Assembly: GCA_964632305.1 (NCBI GenBank)
Contig: CAZWBR010000006.1
Span: 1 to 64,000, forward strand
From: CAZWBR01 sp964632305
Lineage (GTDB): Bacteria; Bacteroidota; Bacteroidia; Bacteroidales; Prolixibacteraceae
DNA: 64,000 bases
Reading direction: 5' to 3'
This document shows, in pieces, positions 27,534-37,190 of this stretch. Numbering within the stretch: position 1 is the stretch's first letter; every line of letters begins with the position of its first letter. Made by a program: the position numbers and the translations under genes. Under the pieces are notes generated by a model that did not search any database, was not told the origin of the DNA, and saw only the letters and a program-made list of their open reading frames with translations.

Positions 27534-28859
27534 ATGAGTACGCAACAGCTACAATCACTTCCCCAAATCCTTTCCAATCTCGGCTTCGCAGAGCTTAACC
27601 CCATGCAGGAGCGAATGCTCGAGGTTTGCCGCACAAAAAAGGAGGTGCTGCTGCTGGCTCCTACCGGATCAGGCAAAACAGTCTCCTTTCTGCTCCCCGT
27701 GACCGGAAAGGTTAAAACCAATCTGTCGGGTGTACAGATCCTGATTCTGGTCCCCACCAGGGAATTGGCCCTGCAAATCGAACAGGTGTTCCGCACGATG
27801 GGAACAGGCTATAAGGTCAACTGCTGCTACGGCGGCCATCCGATGAAGATTGAGAAGAATAATTTTACCGTAGCGCCCACCCTGCTCATTGGCACTCCGG
27901 GCAGGATCGCGGCCCATCTGCAACGCGGAAGCTTCGATCCCGACTCCATCCACACCTTGGTGCTCGATGAATTCGACAAATCGCTCGAGATGGGTTTTCA
28001 GGAAGATATGTCCTTTATCCTGAAAAACCTGCGTAATCTACGGATGAAGATCCTGACCTCCGCGACCCAGTCGATCGAACTCCCTGACTTTACCGGTCTG
28101 AAAAATCCTGAACGACTCGATTTCCATCAGGGAGATAATCTACCTAACTTGGAAATCAAAGCGGTCCGAGCCGAGGAGAACGACAAACTCGAAAAGCTCT
28201 TCCAACTGATCTGCCACCTGGGCAGCGAGCCCACACTGGTCTTCTGCAATCACCGCGAAGCCGTCGACCGCATCAGCGATCTTCTGCTGGATAAAGGCAT
28301 CGTTCACGAGACCTTCCACGGGGGGCTGGAACAAGCCGATCGCGAGAGGGCGCTGATCAAATTCCGCAATGGCAGCCACCATCTGCTGATCACCACCGAT
28401 CTGGCCGCCCGCGGTCTCGATATTCCCGAGATTAAAAATATCATCCATTATCAAACGGCCCCCGGTGAGGCGGCTTTCATTCACCGCAACGGACGCACCG
28501 CCCGGATGAATGACTCCGGAACAGTCTGGCTGGTACTTGCCGAAACCGAACCGCTGCCTCCCTTCATCGGGGAGCAACCCGAACTAGTAAACATAACAGA
28601 GTCGATCTCCTTGCCGCAAATGCCCCTCTGGCAAACCCTCTACCTGGGCGGCGGAAAGAAAGACAAGATCAATAAGGTCGATATTGTTGGCTTTCTGATC
28701 CATAAGGGCGGTTTAGCCAAAGAGGAAATCGGACTGATCAGCGTGCTGGACTTCGAATCCTATGTCGCCATCCACCGCAACAAGATCAAACCGGTACTAC
28801 GGCTGCTGAAAGACGAAAAAATCAAAAACCGGAAATTTAAAATTGAACTTTCGGAATAG
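27534..28859 (+). CDS. DEAD-box family RNA helicase (DEFD variant)
   Basis: ATP-dependent RNA helicase of 441 residues. Motif I is APTGSGKTVSF, Ia PTRELALQ, Ib TPGRI, III TSAT, and motif VI HRNGRTARM. Motif II reads VLDEFD rather than DEAD; substitution at the third position is known in related helicases. The C-terminal ~90 residues (GGGKKDKINKVDIVGFLIHK onward, ending EKIKNRKFKIEL) match the DbpA-type RNA-binding domain in layout, suggesting a ribosome-assembly role. Base composition is more GC-rich than flanking genes. Confidence 0.93.
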   Translation: MSTQQLQSLPQILSNLGFAELNPMQERMLEVCRTKKEVLLLAPTGSGKTVSFLLPVTGKVKTNLSGVQILILVPTRELALQIEQVFRTMGTGYKVNCCYGGHPMKIEKNNFTVAPTLLIGTPGRIAAHLQRGSFDPDSIHTLVLDEFDKSLEMGFQEDMSFILKNLRNLRMKILTSATQSIELPDFTGLKNPERLDFHQGDNLPNLEIKAVRAEENDKLEKLFQLICHLGSEPTLVFCNHREAVDRISDLLLDKGIVHETFHGGLEQADRERALIKFRNGSHHLLITTDLAARGLDIPEIKNIIHYQTAPGEAAFIHRNGRTARMNDSGTVWLVLAETEPLPPFIGEQPELVNITESISLPQMPLWQTLYLGGGKKDKINKVDIVGFLIHKGGLAKEEIGLISVLDFESYVAIHRNKIKPVLRLLKDEKIKNRKFKIELSE

Positions 28860-28990
28860 AAGCAGAACCAAAATCTTCTTACATCAGATTAATTTGTAAT
28901 TACCCCACCCTCCCGATCACCGATTCCGGGATGGCCACGGCTATACGATACGGGATATTAAATCGGGGCCATCGGCACCCCTTCTCCGGG

Positions 28991-29078
28991 GTTGCTCTAT
29001 GGTTGCTCTATGGTTTCTCCAAGGTTCCTGTATGCTTAGTTACAGAAACCTTACCGAAAGAAAACAGAAACCACGCTA
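28991..29078 (+). repeat. intergenic 11-bp repeat element B (hairpin plus direct repeats)
   Basis: Eight consecutive 11-bp steps: gttgctctatg twice (28991-29012), gtttctccaag, gttcctgtatg, cttagttacag, aaaccttaccg, aaagaaaacag and the edge AAACCACGCT. Inverted arms are GGTTCCTGTA (29023-29032) / TACAGAAACC (29041-29050), with outer arms TGGTTTCT (29011-29018) / AGAAACCA (29066-29073). It lies between the convergent helicase and glmS genes. Nothing else is recognisable in the 28860-29190 gap. Confidence 0.75.
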
Positions 29079-29190
29079 AAACGCCGGTGTCGGTACGGTG
29101 TAGGAATGGACATAAAGCCTGCAGAACTTAATTAAATCTATTTCCGGGACAGGTTGTAAACTATGGATGCTTCATCTTTCATGTTGCAGG

Positions 29191-29236
29191 AAAATTAAAA
29201 ACCCAATCCTTTCTTTGCAAAAGGATTGGGTTTCTT
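29191..29236 (-). terminator. terminator after glmS
   Basis: Perfect 14-bp stem AAACCCAATCCTTT (29199-29212) / AAAGGATTGGGTTT (29220-29233); the minus-strand tail reads TTTAATTTT. Confidence 0.85.
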
Positions 29237-29291
29237 TAGCCTGGTCCGGCGACCATAAGCAACACTCTCCCATTGGAGAATTCACCTGGTC

Positions 29292-31130
29292 TTATTCCAC
29301 GGTAACCGATTTGGCCAGGTTACGGGGTTGATCGACATCGCAACCACGCATCACGGCTATATAGTAAGAAAATAGTTGCAGCGGGATAATCGCCAGTAAA
29401 GGAGAGACAGCAGGATGCGATTTCGGGATCTCGAAAATATCATTGACCATGTTGTTCAACCCGTCGTCGCCTTCAGTAACCACGGCAATAATATTCCCCT
29501 TCCGGGCTTTTACCTCCTGTATGTTACTAACGATCTTCTCATAATAATGATCCTTGGCCGCTACCACAATAACCGGCAGGTTATCATCGACCAGGGCAAT
29601 AGGGCCATGTTTCATTTCACCGGCAGCATATCCTTCGGCGTGCATGTAAGAAATCTCCTTCAGCTTGAGGGCTCCCTCCAGGGCTACCGGGAAGAGATAA
29701 CCGCGGCCCAGATAGAGAGCATTGATCGCATCCTTGTATTTCAACGCAATCTCCTTAATATGAGGATGCTTATAGAGGATCGATTTGACTTTATCGGGGA
29801 TTTCGGCCAGCTCATTAATCAATTCGAGGTAAAGTTCATGAGAGATAGTCCCCCGTTCTTTGGCGAGCTTAAGGGCCAACATCGTGATAACGGTGACCTG
29901 GGCGGTGAAAGCCTTGGTCGAAGCCACCCCAATCTCAATCCCGGCATGGGTGTAGACGCCGGCATCGGTTTCGCGGGCAATGCTCGATCCGACGACATTG
30001 CATATTCCAAGTATCGTTGCCCCCATCTCCTTGGCCAGACGTAAGGCGGCAAGGGTATCGGCCGTCTCACCACTCTGACTGATGGCTATGACCACGTCAT
30101 CTTTGCCCAGTATCGGGTTACGGTAACGGAATTCAGAAGCTAACTCAACTTCGACCGGGATCCGGGCATATTCTTCAATCAGGTATTCGCCAACAAGGGC
30201 TGCATGCCATGAAGTTCCGCATCCGACGATAATTATTCGTTTGGCATTAACGATATTCGGGAAAACATCCAACAAACCGCCCAGCACAATTTCCGTACGG
30301 TCGTGCGTGATTCTCCCCCGGAAGGTATCTTCAATGGTCTTAGGTTGTTCGAAGATCTCTTTCAGCATATAATGGTCAAAATCGCCCTTATCCAGATCGC
30401 CGATGGTCATATCGACTTTGGTAATCTTAAATGTGGCGGGTCCGTTATCTACAGTTTTAAGGGTCAGGTTATCTTTCCCTATGATGGCCACATCATGATC
30501 ATTCAGGTAGATCACGCTATCGGTATAATTAATGATCGGGCTGGCATCGGAAGCGATAAAATATTCGCCGCGGCCAATCCCAATGACCAACGGACTTCCT
30601 TTCCGGGCAGCGATCAGTTGATCCATCTCATTTCTGCAGATCACCACGATCCCAAAAGCGCCAACCACTTTCGAAAGGGCCATTCGGACGGCGATTTCGG
30701 CCGTTACATCCCCGGCATTCCGGTAGAAATATTCGATCAGGTTAACCAACACTTCGGTGTCGGTATCCGACTGAAAAGTAAATCCTTTTTTGATCAGATC
30801 GGCTTTAATCTCGGCATAGTTCTCAATTATACCATTGTGGACCAACACAAAATCGCCACTCATAGAGGTATGAGGGTGCGCGTTCCGGTCATTGGGTTCG
30901 CCATGGGTAGCCCAACGGGTATGTCCTATTCCGATATGTCCGCTGACGTCCTGATTTTCGATATGTTTTTCAAGATCAGCTACACGTCCTTTACATTTAT
31001 AAACATGCAAAGTCTCGTTACAGAGTGCCACACCGGCTGAATCGTAACCACGGTATTCGAGGCGCTGAAGCCCTTGAATTAAAATGGGATAAGCGTTTTT
31101 ATCTCCGATATAGCCAACAATTCCACACAT
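29292..31130 (-). CDS. glmS: glutamine-fructose-6-phosphate aminotransferase (isomerizing)
   Basis: Makes glucosamine-6-phosphate, the entry to peptidoglycan and lipopolysaccharide amino sugars. At 612 residues it is complete: class-II glutaminase domain with nucleophile Cys2 (MCGIVGYIG), HTRWATHGEPNDRNAHPH, then two SIS sugar-isomerase domains (VGCGTSWHAALVGEYLIEE, ISQSGETADTLAALRLAKE) and the C-terminal DQPRNLAKSVTVE. DUF4954 lies 4 bp upstream in the same operon. I see no glmS ribozyme. Confidence 0.98.
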   Translation of the reverse strand: MCGIVGYIGDKNAYPILIQGLQRLEYRGYDSAGVALCNETLHVYKCKGRVADLEKHIENQDVSGHIGIGHTRWATHGEPNDRNAHPHTSMSGDFVLVHNGIIENYAEIKADLIKKGFTFQSDTDTEVLVNLIEYFYRNAGDVTAEIAVRMALSKVVGAFGIVVICRNEMDQLIAARKGSPLVIGIGRGEYFIASDASPIINYTDSVIYLNDHDVAIIGKDNLTLKTVDNGPATFKITKVDMTIGDLDKGDFDHYMLKEIFEQPKTIEDTFRGRITHDRTEIVLGGLLDVFPNIVNAKRIIIVGCGTSWHAALVGEYLIEEYARIPVEVELASEFRYRNPILGKDDVVIAISQSGETADTLAALRLAKEMGATILGICNVVGSSIARETDAGVYTHAGIEIGVASTKAFTAQVTVITMLALKLAKERGTISHELYLELINELAEIPDKVKSILYKHPHIKEIALKYKDAINALYLGRGYLFPVALEGALKLKEISYMHAEGYAAGEMKHGPIALVDDNLPVIVVAAKDHYYEKIVSNIQEVKARKGNIIAVVTEGDDGLNNMVNDIFEIPKSHPAVSPLLAIIPLQLFSYYIAVMRGCDVDQPRNLAKSVTVE

Positions 31131-31134
31131 CTCT

Positions 31135-33159
31135 TTAATTATTTATTATTATCTTGTTATTAACTACTATTTTTTCCATCATTCGGATGATTTCATTGCC
31201 GAGGGCTTCTTTTTTGGCCATGTGATCGCGTATTGAGCTCACCTCCGGATGGGTTTCAAATTCACCCCTGACGCTTTCAAAATCGAGCTGTCTGATCACC
31301 TGGTCCCCATCGACACCAAAACCGGTCTGTTTGATCATCGAGAATTCTTTCCGGGCATCATCGTACAAAAAATTATCGATGTCGAGAACGGCTTTTTTCC
31401 ATTTCGTTACAATTTCGATTATATCTGCAGGCAGGAAATCTTCAACCGGTTTCCCGACAAACTCCTCAAGAACATCGGCCGTCCATGACCACTCGTAGGT
31501 GTAATAATTGGCGTGAATGGAACGGATAATGGCATTGAGCTCTTCCAGAGAATGAATAGTCTCATTTTCAATGCTATTCATAAGATTTGTAATCGCGTCG
31601 GCGGGACAGATCAAACCGGCGATATCGAACCAGGGGCAACCGCTACCCATCAACGTATCTTTTCGAAGAACCTCATGAATATCTTCAATGGTTGTGATCT
31701 TCTTTTTCTGCAGCCTGGTTATAATCGAATTTCCCAAAAATTTCCAGATTGCTTTTTCGTAAATGCAGATCCCACGTTTTAAGGAATTATTCCTGATAAC
31801 CATCCCATGGAAAGAATAGTTTGGGGCCTCCTCACCCGAAGCCTCCAGCAACTCCTTGAGAAGGGTACGTCCCTTGATCATTTTCTGAATGGTATAGGGA
31901 CTTAACAGGTTGAAATTGATCAGGTCGAGCAGATTGGTATCCTTCCTCAGGTCACGCTTGGGCCATTTTTGGGAGTCGCGAATAGTCCCGATGCTCTGAA
32001 GATTAATCCCCGGCACAAGGATACTCTCGTTATTTTCCTCGATAAGGTAAGAAAACGGGAAGTTGGTCGTGTCGGAATGACGATAATGGCGCCCCATCAC
32101 CAGGGTAAATGCCCCAATACGGGAAGGCCATAAGATATACGAATCGCTTGTTGTCTTCGCCCCGCGTTCGACCACCCCCTGATGAATAGGCCCCAGCTTA
32201 TAAAGATGGTTACTCTGGTTCGAACCGCTACCGGCATTCATAAAGGAGAACAGACCGGCAATCAGCAGTGAAGATTTATGATGCGATACGGTATAAGGTC
32301 CGGCAAATATCGAGCATGCTTCACCGTGAAATCCCTGACAGTTGGCAAAGAAAATGGAATCGATCGCGGAGTATTGTTTTTCAAGGATGCACCCCTGACC
32401 AATGAAACAGTTGGAAACCAATGTTGAATCGGCGATCCTCGAACCGGAACAGACGATGAAATTTTCCATAATCACTCCCTGCCCGATAAATACGGGATCG
32501 GCTGCCGAACTGTTGATACTTCCGTTGACCAGCCTGGCAACGCCTTCCAGCAGGGCATTAGGGCCAATCCTCACATTACTAATGCTGTTACAGTTAATAA
32601 TATGTACCCCGGCACTGATCTCGCCCACCGTATCTGAAATAAAATTCACATAATCGGAAACAAACTGTTCCAACACGTCCACCGCTTTCTTGCGATGCCG
32701 GTAGAGCGCGAGAATATAGGCTACATGAGCCGAAAGATGATCATAAATCGGGATTTCACGTCCGCCCGACTCGTTAATCACCCTGATGTAGATCCCGTTA
32801 CCAAAAGAGGTTTTACCCTCGACGGCCAATTGGTTCAGGTTGTGAATCACCACTCCTTCCCCAATCCGATAATTGGCAATATAGCTTTTCACATTGCTGA
32901 TCAAAGCATTATTTCCAATTGAACAATTGTGAAGATGAGCATTTGATATCCCCGTTTTCATCTTGACTCCTCCAAACAGGATGATCTCATCATCAAAACG
33001 GCCAATACGGTTGTACCCGCTAAAGGTGGCCCTCCATATATTATCAGGGAGAAAATTTTCTACAACCTCGATCATGTTCCAGTCTTCGCAAAGACATCCC
33101 TGCATGATCAGTTGTCCGATTTCTTCATTACTGAGTGCTCTGTACTGTTGCTGCGGCAT
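31135..33159 (-). CDS. DUF4954 family left-handed beta-helix protein
   Basis: A 674-residue cytoplasmic protein of the Bacteroidota family DUF4954 with a DUF6819-like C-terminal part. Start set at ATG 33159 (MPQQQYRALSNEEIGQLI); the frame begins three codons earlier at a TTG. Hexapeptide-type repeats (NAHLHNCSIGNNALISNVKS, GSRIADSTLVSNCFIGQGCI) at about residues 75-290 suggest a nucleotidyltransferase/acyltransferase-like beta-helix. It ends 4 bp before glmS and is cotranscribed with it, which points to amino-sugar metabolism. No activity is known to me. Confidence 0.9.
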   Translation of the reverse strand: MPQQQYRALSNEEIGQLIMQGCLCEDWNMIEVVENFLPDNIWRATFSGYNRIGRFDDEIILFGGVKMKTGISNAHLHNCSIGNNALISNVKSYIANYRIGEGVVIHNLNQLAVEGKTSFGNGIYIRVINESGGREIPIYDHLSAHVAYILALYRHRKKAVDVLEQFVSDYVNFISDTVGEISAGVHIINCNSISNVRIGPNALLEGVARLVNGSINSSAADPVFIGQGVIMENFIVCSGSRIADSTLVSNCFIGQGCILEKQYSAIDSIFFANCQGFHGEACSIFAGPYTVSHHKSSLLIAGLFSFMNAGSGSNQSNHLYKLGPIHQGVVERGAKTTSDSYILWPSRIGAFTLVMGRHYRHSDTTNFPFSYLIEENNESILVPGINLQSIGTIRDSQKWPKRDLRKDTNLLDLINFNLLSPYTIQKMIKGRTLLKELLEASGEEAPNYSFHGMVIRNNSLKRGICIYEKAIWKFLGNSIITRLQKKKITTIEDIHEVLRKDTLMGSGCPWFDIAGLICPADAITNLMNSIENETIHSLEELNAIIRSIHANYYTYEWSWTADVLEEFVGKPVEDFLPADIIEIVTKWKKAVLDIDNFLYDDARKEFSMIKQTGFGVDGDQVIRQLDFESVRGEFETHPEVSSIRDHMAKKEALGNEIIRMMEKIVVNNKIIINN

Positions 33160-33342
33160 ATTTCTCAATTAGGATTTTGTTGCAAAATACAACTTTCAGC
33201 AATGAGAAATGAATATATCAACCTAAAATCAACCTAACAAATAATACATCAACCTAACATCTATTACCATATACTTGTATTACAAGTATTTTAAACATAT
33301 CAAATAAGAACTGAAATAATTGATTGATCCCATTAATCCCTA

Positions 33343-34335
33343 TTAAATATCCCTCAGGAAGGTCGAAAGATTAGTCAGCCGATCCAATGCGAGCTTTTTA
33401 CGGAGCCTGATCCGGCCGATCTCCGCACTCTCCGGGGTAATACTGATCAACCCGGCAATATCCTTGGTCGACAAACCCAACCGTAGATAGGCACAAAGCC
33501 TTAAATCTTTGGGAGTTAAAAGAGGATACTTACTGTGAAGACGAGAGAAAAAGCCGGGATTAACCTTTTCGAAATGAAGTTTAAAATCATCCCAGTTAAA
33601 CGTCTGCCTACCAGACTGTTCATCGATTCGAAGAATCATATCCAGGACTTTTTTTTGTATTGGAGACGGCACGGTATTACGAATGGCAGAGAGATTTTTC
33701 CGAAGGTACCTGATCAGTTCGTTCTTTTGGGCAATCATGAGCAATGAAGAGACCATCTCCCGGTCTTTCCCGGCCATGTCGCTCCGGTATTTCAACTTGA
33801 CCTTCTCCTCCCAGACCTGCCGGTCAGACATCTCCCTGATCTGGCCCAGAGCAGACATTAACCGGGTAATATCACGAATGGAACCGCGCTGACCCAGATA
33901 ACTCCCCTTGCGGTCAAAGATCGCTTTACAGTTTAATTCGCACCAACGGACCTGCTTGGTCCTTGTCAATAATCTGAATTCCAGCGATTGACCAATTTGC
34001 AGGAAATTTTGTGCCTCAAGAAAAAATTGTCGGAAACGGTTCTCATCATCAGGATAAACGATCTGGAAGAACAGGCTATTATCCCGCATAAACTCATCCG
34101 ATGAATAGCCGGTCAGGTCATAGCAGGAAGGAGATAACCAAACAAAAGCGCCTTTCGGGTCGAGCCAGAAATCCCAGTCCTGAACAAAATCGGAAATCAA
34201 CTGATATTTCTCTTTTTCAGCATTCAGTTCCTGATTTTGAAGATTCAGAAAATAATTTGCTTCGCGTAATTCAGCCAATTGTTTTTCCAACACTTCTATT
34301 CTATCCGCACTATTTGAATTTACTTCATTTGACAT
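33343..34335 (-). CDS. PAS-domain regulator with LuxR-type HTH-like C-terminus
   Basis: A 330-residue soluble protein: a coiled-coil N-terminus (about 10-48), a PAS domain at about 50-160 (FVQDWDFWLDPKGAFVWLSP, GSIRDITRLMS as the PAC end), a helical linker, and a C-terminal helix-turn-helix at about 270-320 (PLLTPKDLRLCAYLRLGLST, then KDIAGLISITPESAEIGRIR). The last part is the LuxR/GerE-like fold seen in Bacteroidota regulators that lack a receiver domain. It probably senses a small ligand and binds DNA. Monocistronic; target unknown. Confidence 0.82.
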   Translation of the reverse strand: MSNEVNSNSADRIEVLEKQLAELREANYFLNLQNQELNAEKEKYQLISDFVQDWDFWLDPKGAFVWLSPSCYDLTGYSSDEFMRDNSLFFQIVYPDDENRFRQFFLEAQNFLQIGQSLEFRLLTRTKQVRWCELNCKAIFDRKGSYLGQRGSIRDITRLMSALGQIREMSDRQVWEEKVKLKYRSDMAGKDREMVSSLLMIAQKNELIRYLRKNLSAIRNTVPSPIQKKVLDMILRIDEQSGRQTFNWDDFKLHFEKVNPGFFSRLHSKYPLLTPKDLRLCAYLRLGLSTKDIAGLISITPESAEIGRIRLRKKLALDRLTNLSTFLRDI

Positions 34336-34448
34336 ACCCTGGGTGATTAATCAATAAAGAGCCTAACACTTTTAAAATATACAACTCTAATTTAATCATT
34401 TATTTTCAAAAACGCCCTTACATCATTCCCGTTCTGTGATAAAATAAT

Positions 34449-35486
34449 CTACAAACAAATTATCGCTTTCATCACGCCATCGCGGTATTCCGCGACCAGA
34501 TCATAAGCCTCATCTGTTTGGTCTATCTGAAAATGGTGGGTAACCATCGGTTCGACATTGACCGAATGGGAGGAGATTAAGTCGAGAGCTTTTTGTGTGG
34601 ATTCGTTCTGTCGTCTAACATTCTGAACACAAATCTCTTTACGCCTAAAATCATCAGACGAAAAACTCCAGCGTTCAAATTCCGGGATTCCGATAATGAC
34701 CAGTTTACCTCCGGGCTTCAGCAATTGAATGGCCAGGTCAGTTGCCTCCCTCTTTCCGCAGCATTCAAAAATATAATCCAACAACAGAGGTTCATCCTCT
34801 GTTATAATTTGCTCTATTTCTGTCTGATCCGGGTTCCCTGTCCAATAAGCTCCACTCCGGTGGGCAAGAGCCAACCGATCCTTTATTCTATCTGTCACAT
34901 AAGTCTTGTGAACACCGGCAACCCCGGCAGACAATAAAACGCTCATACCAATGGGACCAAAGCCGAAAACCCCGATATTCTTCCCTCTTAAATCCCCCGC
35001 CAGTTTGGTTGCATAATATCCTATCGCCAACGGCTCAGAGATAACAGCCTCATCAAACGACATCGAATCAGGAATGGGAAAACAAGAACGTTCCGGCATG
35101 ACAATATATTCGGATAAACAACCTTCGGCCTGACCTGGACAACCAAGAAATTTCAGATTACGGCAGGTATGAAATTTCCCCGCTTCACATTGGTCACATT
35201 CGAAACAAGGCATGGCCGGATCAATTGCCACACGGTCTCCGGGCTTCAATCGGCTAACTTTTTCGCCTACAGCCTCAATAATCCCTGCACCTTCATGTCC
35301 GATGACAAAAGGATAATCCACAACCTGACAACCTATCTTCCCATCCGTATAATAATGGATATCGGAACCGCAAATCCCCACTCTTTTCATTCTGATCAAA
35401 ACCTGGTGAGGTTGACACACAACCGGCACCGCCCGAGTGATCACCTCCATCTTTCGGATTCCTGTTAAAACGACAGATTTCATCAT
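34449..35486 (-). CDS. zinc-dependent medium-chain alcohol/polyol dehydrogenase
   Basis: An NAD(P)-dependent dehydrogenase of the sorbitol/threonine dehydrogenase group, 345 residues from the ATG pair at 35486/35483; upstream open frame is not conserved in style. Catalytic zinc ligands lie in GICGSDIHYYTDG and GHEGAGIIEAVG, the structural zinc site in CFECDQCEAGKFHTC, and the Rossmann loop in GVFGFGPIGMSVLLSAG. The substrate (polyol such as sorbitol, xylitol or iditol) is inferred from general similarity only. It stands alone between terminator-bounded units. Confidence 0.88.
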   Translation of the reverse strand: MMKSVVLTGIRKMEVITRAVPVVCQPHQVLIRMKRVGICGSDIHYYTDGKIGCQVVDYPFVIGHEGAGIIEAVGEKVSRLKPGDRVAIDPAMPCFECDQCEAGKFHTCRNLKFLGCPGQAEGCLSEYIVMPERSCFPIPDSMSFDEAVISEPLAIGYYATKLAGDLRGKNIGVFGFGPIGMSVLLSAGVAGVHKTYVTDRIKDRLALAHRSGAYWTGNPDQTEIEQIITEDEPLLLDYIFECCGKREATDLAIQLLKPGGKLVIIGIPEFERWSFSSDDFRRKEICVQNVRRQNESTQKALDLISSHSVNVEPMVTHHFQIDQTDEAYDLVAEYRDGVMKAIICL

Positions 35487-35561
35487 GGTATGTAAATTTT
35501 CATTGTTACTTAATTCATCTTGCAAGTTACATATTAAATTTCCCCGGAACAGCTTATGTAA

Positions 35562-35602
35562 AAATAAAAAAGCCAAACCGAAACAATTCGGAATGGCTTT
35601 TT
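35562..35602 (-). terminator. terminator of the L,D-transpeptidase operon
   Basis: Stem AAAAAGCCA (35567-35575) / TGGCTTTTT (35594-35602) with an inner CCGAA/TTCGG helix; the minus-strand tail is TTTTTATTTT. Confidence 0.85.
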
Positions 35603-35623
35603 AATATTTGATTTTGATTGAAA

Positions 35624-36469
35624 CTACATCACCAATACCATGTTTGGTCTCTGAGGTAAAGCGCGATACAAAATAATTGCATCAGTTTTAGGCAATACAA
35701 TATTGATTTGTGGCATTGCCGGTTCGCGGTTAAAACGGATTAATGAATTAAGGGAACGGGTGATCTCCGCTTTTTTGTATTTCCATTTTAAAGCAGAAAT
35801 CGTCTTCTGCCCTTCTTCATCAGGTTTCTCCGTCTGATCGATCACCAAACGAAGGTTACGCTCAAAATCCATCACCAAAAATACATCAGGCTGAACGGGA
35901 GCCGTGGGAACGACCTCGGCTTTAGCCGCCTCAATAGTATCTTTCGGGGCAATCTTCTCATTGAAAATAATTTTCGGGAAGGTAGCTGAAGCACGCTCCA
36001 TCTGGAAAGGCTGAGCAATCCAGTTGAGCAATTTCTCGGTATGGTACATTCGGATGGAATTACTGACCTTGTATTCCAGGATCTTGCACTCGTGAAGAGC
36101 CACCCCTTTCATTTCAAGTATGGCATTTTGGTTGATCAGGTCAAGTACCAGATACATGGAATCTTCGTTGGCCAAAGCTACCCTCGATTGCAGTAACCGC
36201 TCCTTTTTCCTGAGTTCGAACAGTTTTTCCAAAGCCGCTTTTTTATTTCCTCCCGACAAGGAATCAGCAAGTGCTACATCATCTTCTTTTTCAGCTTCTT
36301 TAGCCTTGTTTTTATCTTTGTTTTCACCCTTTTCTTTTACCTGGGTCAGTGCGGCTTCGGGTAGCGGATTTTTGGTCCATACCGGCAGCCCTACCGTACA
36401 AACAAACGTGTAGATAACCAAAACAGACAAAATAACGGTAACAATCCAAAAGGTTGATTTATTTTTCAT
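35624..36469 (-). CDS. membrane-anchored protein of unknown function in the L,D-transpeptidase operon
   Basis: I do not recognise this 281-residue protein. It has one N-terminal transmembrane helix (residues 8-28, WIVTVILSVLVIYTFVCTVG), a charged low-complexity linker (about 40-70, rich in Lys and Glu), a helical segment, and a C-terminal mixed domain with PDVFLVMDFERNLRLVIDQ. Topology suggests a periplasmic body. It starts 13 bp after the second L,D-transpeptidase gene, so it belongs to the same operon; the hydrophobic C-terminus NMVLVM does not look like a catalytic end. A scaffold or regulator of the transpeptidases is inference. Confidence 0.8.
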   Translation of the reverse strand: MKNKSTFWIVTVILSVLVIYTFVCTVGLPVWTKNPLPEAALTQVKEKGENKDKNKAKEAEKEDDVALADSLSGGNKKAALEKLFELRKKERLLQSRVALANEDSMYLVLDLINQNAILEMKGVALHECKILEYKVSNSIRMYHTEKLLNWIAQPFQMERASATFPKIIFNEKIAPKDTIEAAKAEVVPTAPVQPDVFLVMDFERNLRLVIDQTEKPDEEGQKTISALKWKYKKAEITRSLNSLIRFNREPAMPQINIVLPKTDAIILYRALPQRPNMVLVM

Positions 36470-36481
36470 TTTAGCAATCTT

Positions 36482-37174
36482 TTAATAGATGAAAACTCGT
36501 GATCCAACACTTAATGTATTATAAATCACCTCTAAATCTTCGTCTCCCAATCTGACACAACCATGAGTAACAGGCAATCCGAGAAAACGCTGATAAAGCG
36601 TCCCGTGTAACATATAACCATCGCCAAGTTCGAGGGCATACTCTCCCAGGGTCCCCATCTCAATTCGGTCGGCTGAGCGAGCCGGAGGGATAGGAAGCCC
36701 CTCTTCAATATAGGCCCAGTCAGGTTTCACCCATGGACGGTTGGTCCTTTTATTCTTTACGGTAAACATTCCCTTCGGTGTTTTGAAGACAATGCGTTTT
36801 TCACCTACCACCAGAATTTCGTTTTTCCCCGTTGAACAGACGCCGGTGCGAATAGTATCACCCGAAACATCGCGCAGTGAAAAACGGTTTTCAGTTGTAT
36901 TAACAATAATGTATGGTTTCACCGGCTTAAGCTTTTTGAGTTTGTTCTCCAGAGAATTAATACTTTTCTGGCTCCGGAGTTCGAGCTTTTCGATACCTGA
37001 TACCGAATTCTCTGTTGTAACCGGTGAATTGACAAACCACGACCGAACTTTAAAGGCCCCATTCTGAAATTCCGGTGTGGAATAGACCATCAATAGTAAC
37101 ACAACCAACAATAATAACGGAATGACAAAATATTTGTAGCTGTTCACGTTATCAAAAAATTCCCTTATTTTCAT
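36482..37174 (-). CDS. L,D-transpeptidase (YkuD family), membrane-anchored
   Basis: A 230-residue periplasmic enzyme held by an N-terminal helix (about residues 15-32). The YkuD domain occupies about 88-230 with the catalytic motif H-x-n-SHGC-type as MLHGTLYQRFLGLPVTHGCV, where the cysteine of HGCVR is the nucleophile. Such enzymes make 3-3 peptidoglycan links or attach proteins to diaminopimelate. It has IVNTTENRFSLRDVSGDTIR and GMFTVKNKRTNRPW as substrate-side segments. Second of three genes on one transcript. Confidence 0.93.
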   Translation of the reverse strand: MKIREFFDNVNSYKYFVIPLLLLVVLLLMVYSTPEFQNGAFKVRSWFVNSPVTTENSVSGIEKLELRSQKSINSLENKLKKLKPVKPYIIVNTTENRFSLRDVSGDTIRTGVCSTGKNEILVVGEKRIVFKTPKGMFTVKNKRTNRPWVKPDWAYIEEGLPIPPARSADRIEMGTLGEYALELGDGYMLHGTLYQRFLGLPVTHGCVRLGDEDLEVIYNTLSVGSRVFIY

Positions 37175-37190
37175 TGTATACTAATATCAT

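Noticed and set aside
28991..29078. CRISPR array
   Set aside because: The 11-bp units are contiguous with no unique spacers and no cas genes are present.
30303..31040. 245-codon frame antisense to glmS
   Set aside because: Shadow of glmS; no domain features.
31160..31300. glmS ribozyme upstream of glmS
   Set aside because: DUF4954 ends 4 bp before glmS, so there is no leader for a ribozyme; control, if any, lies upstream of DUF4954.
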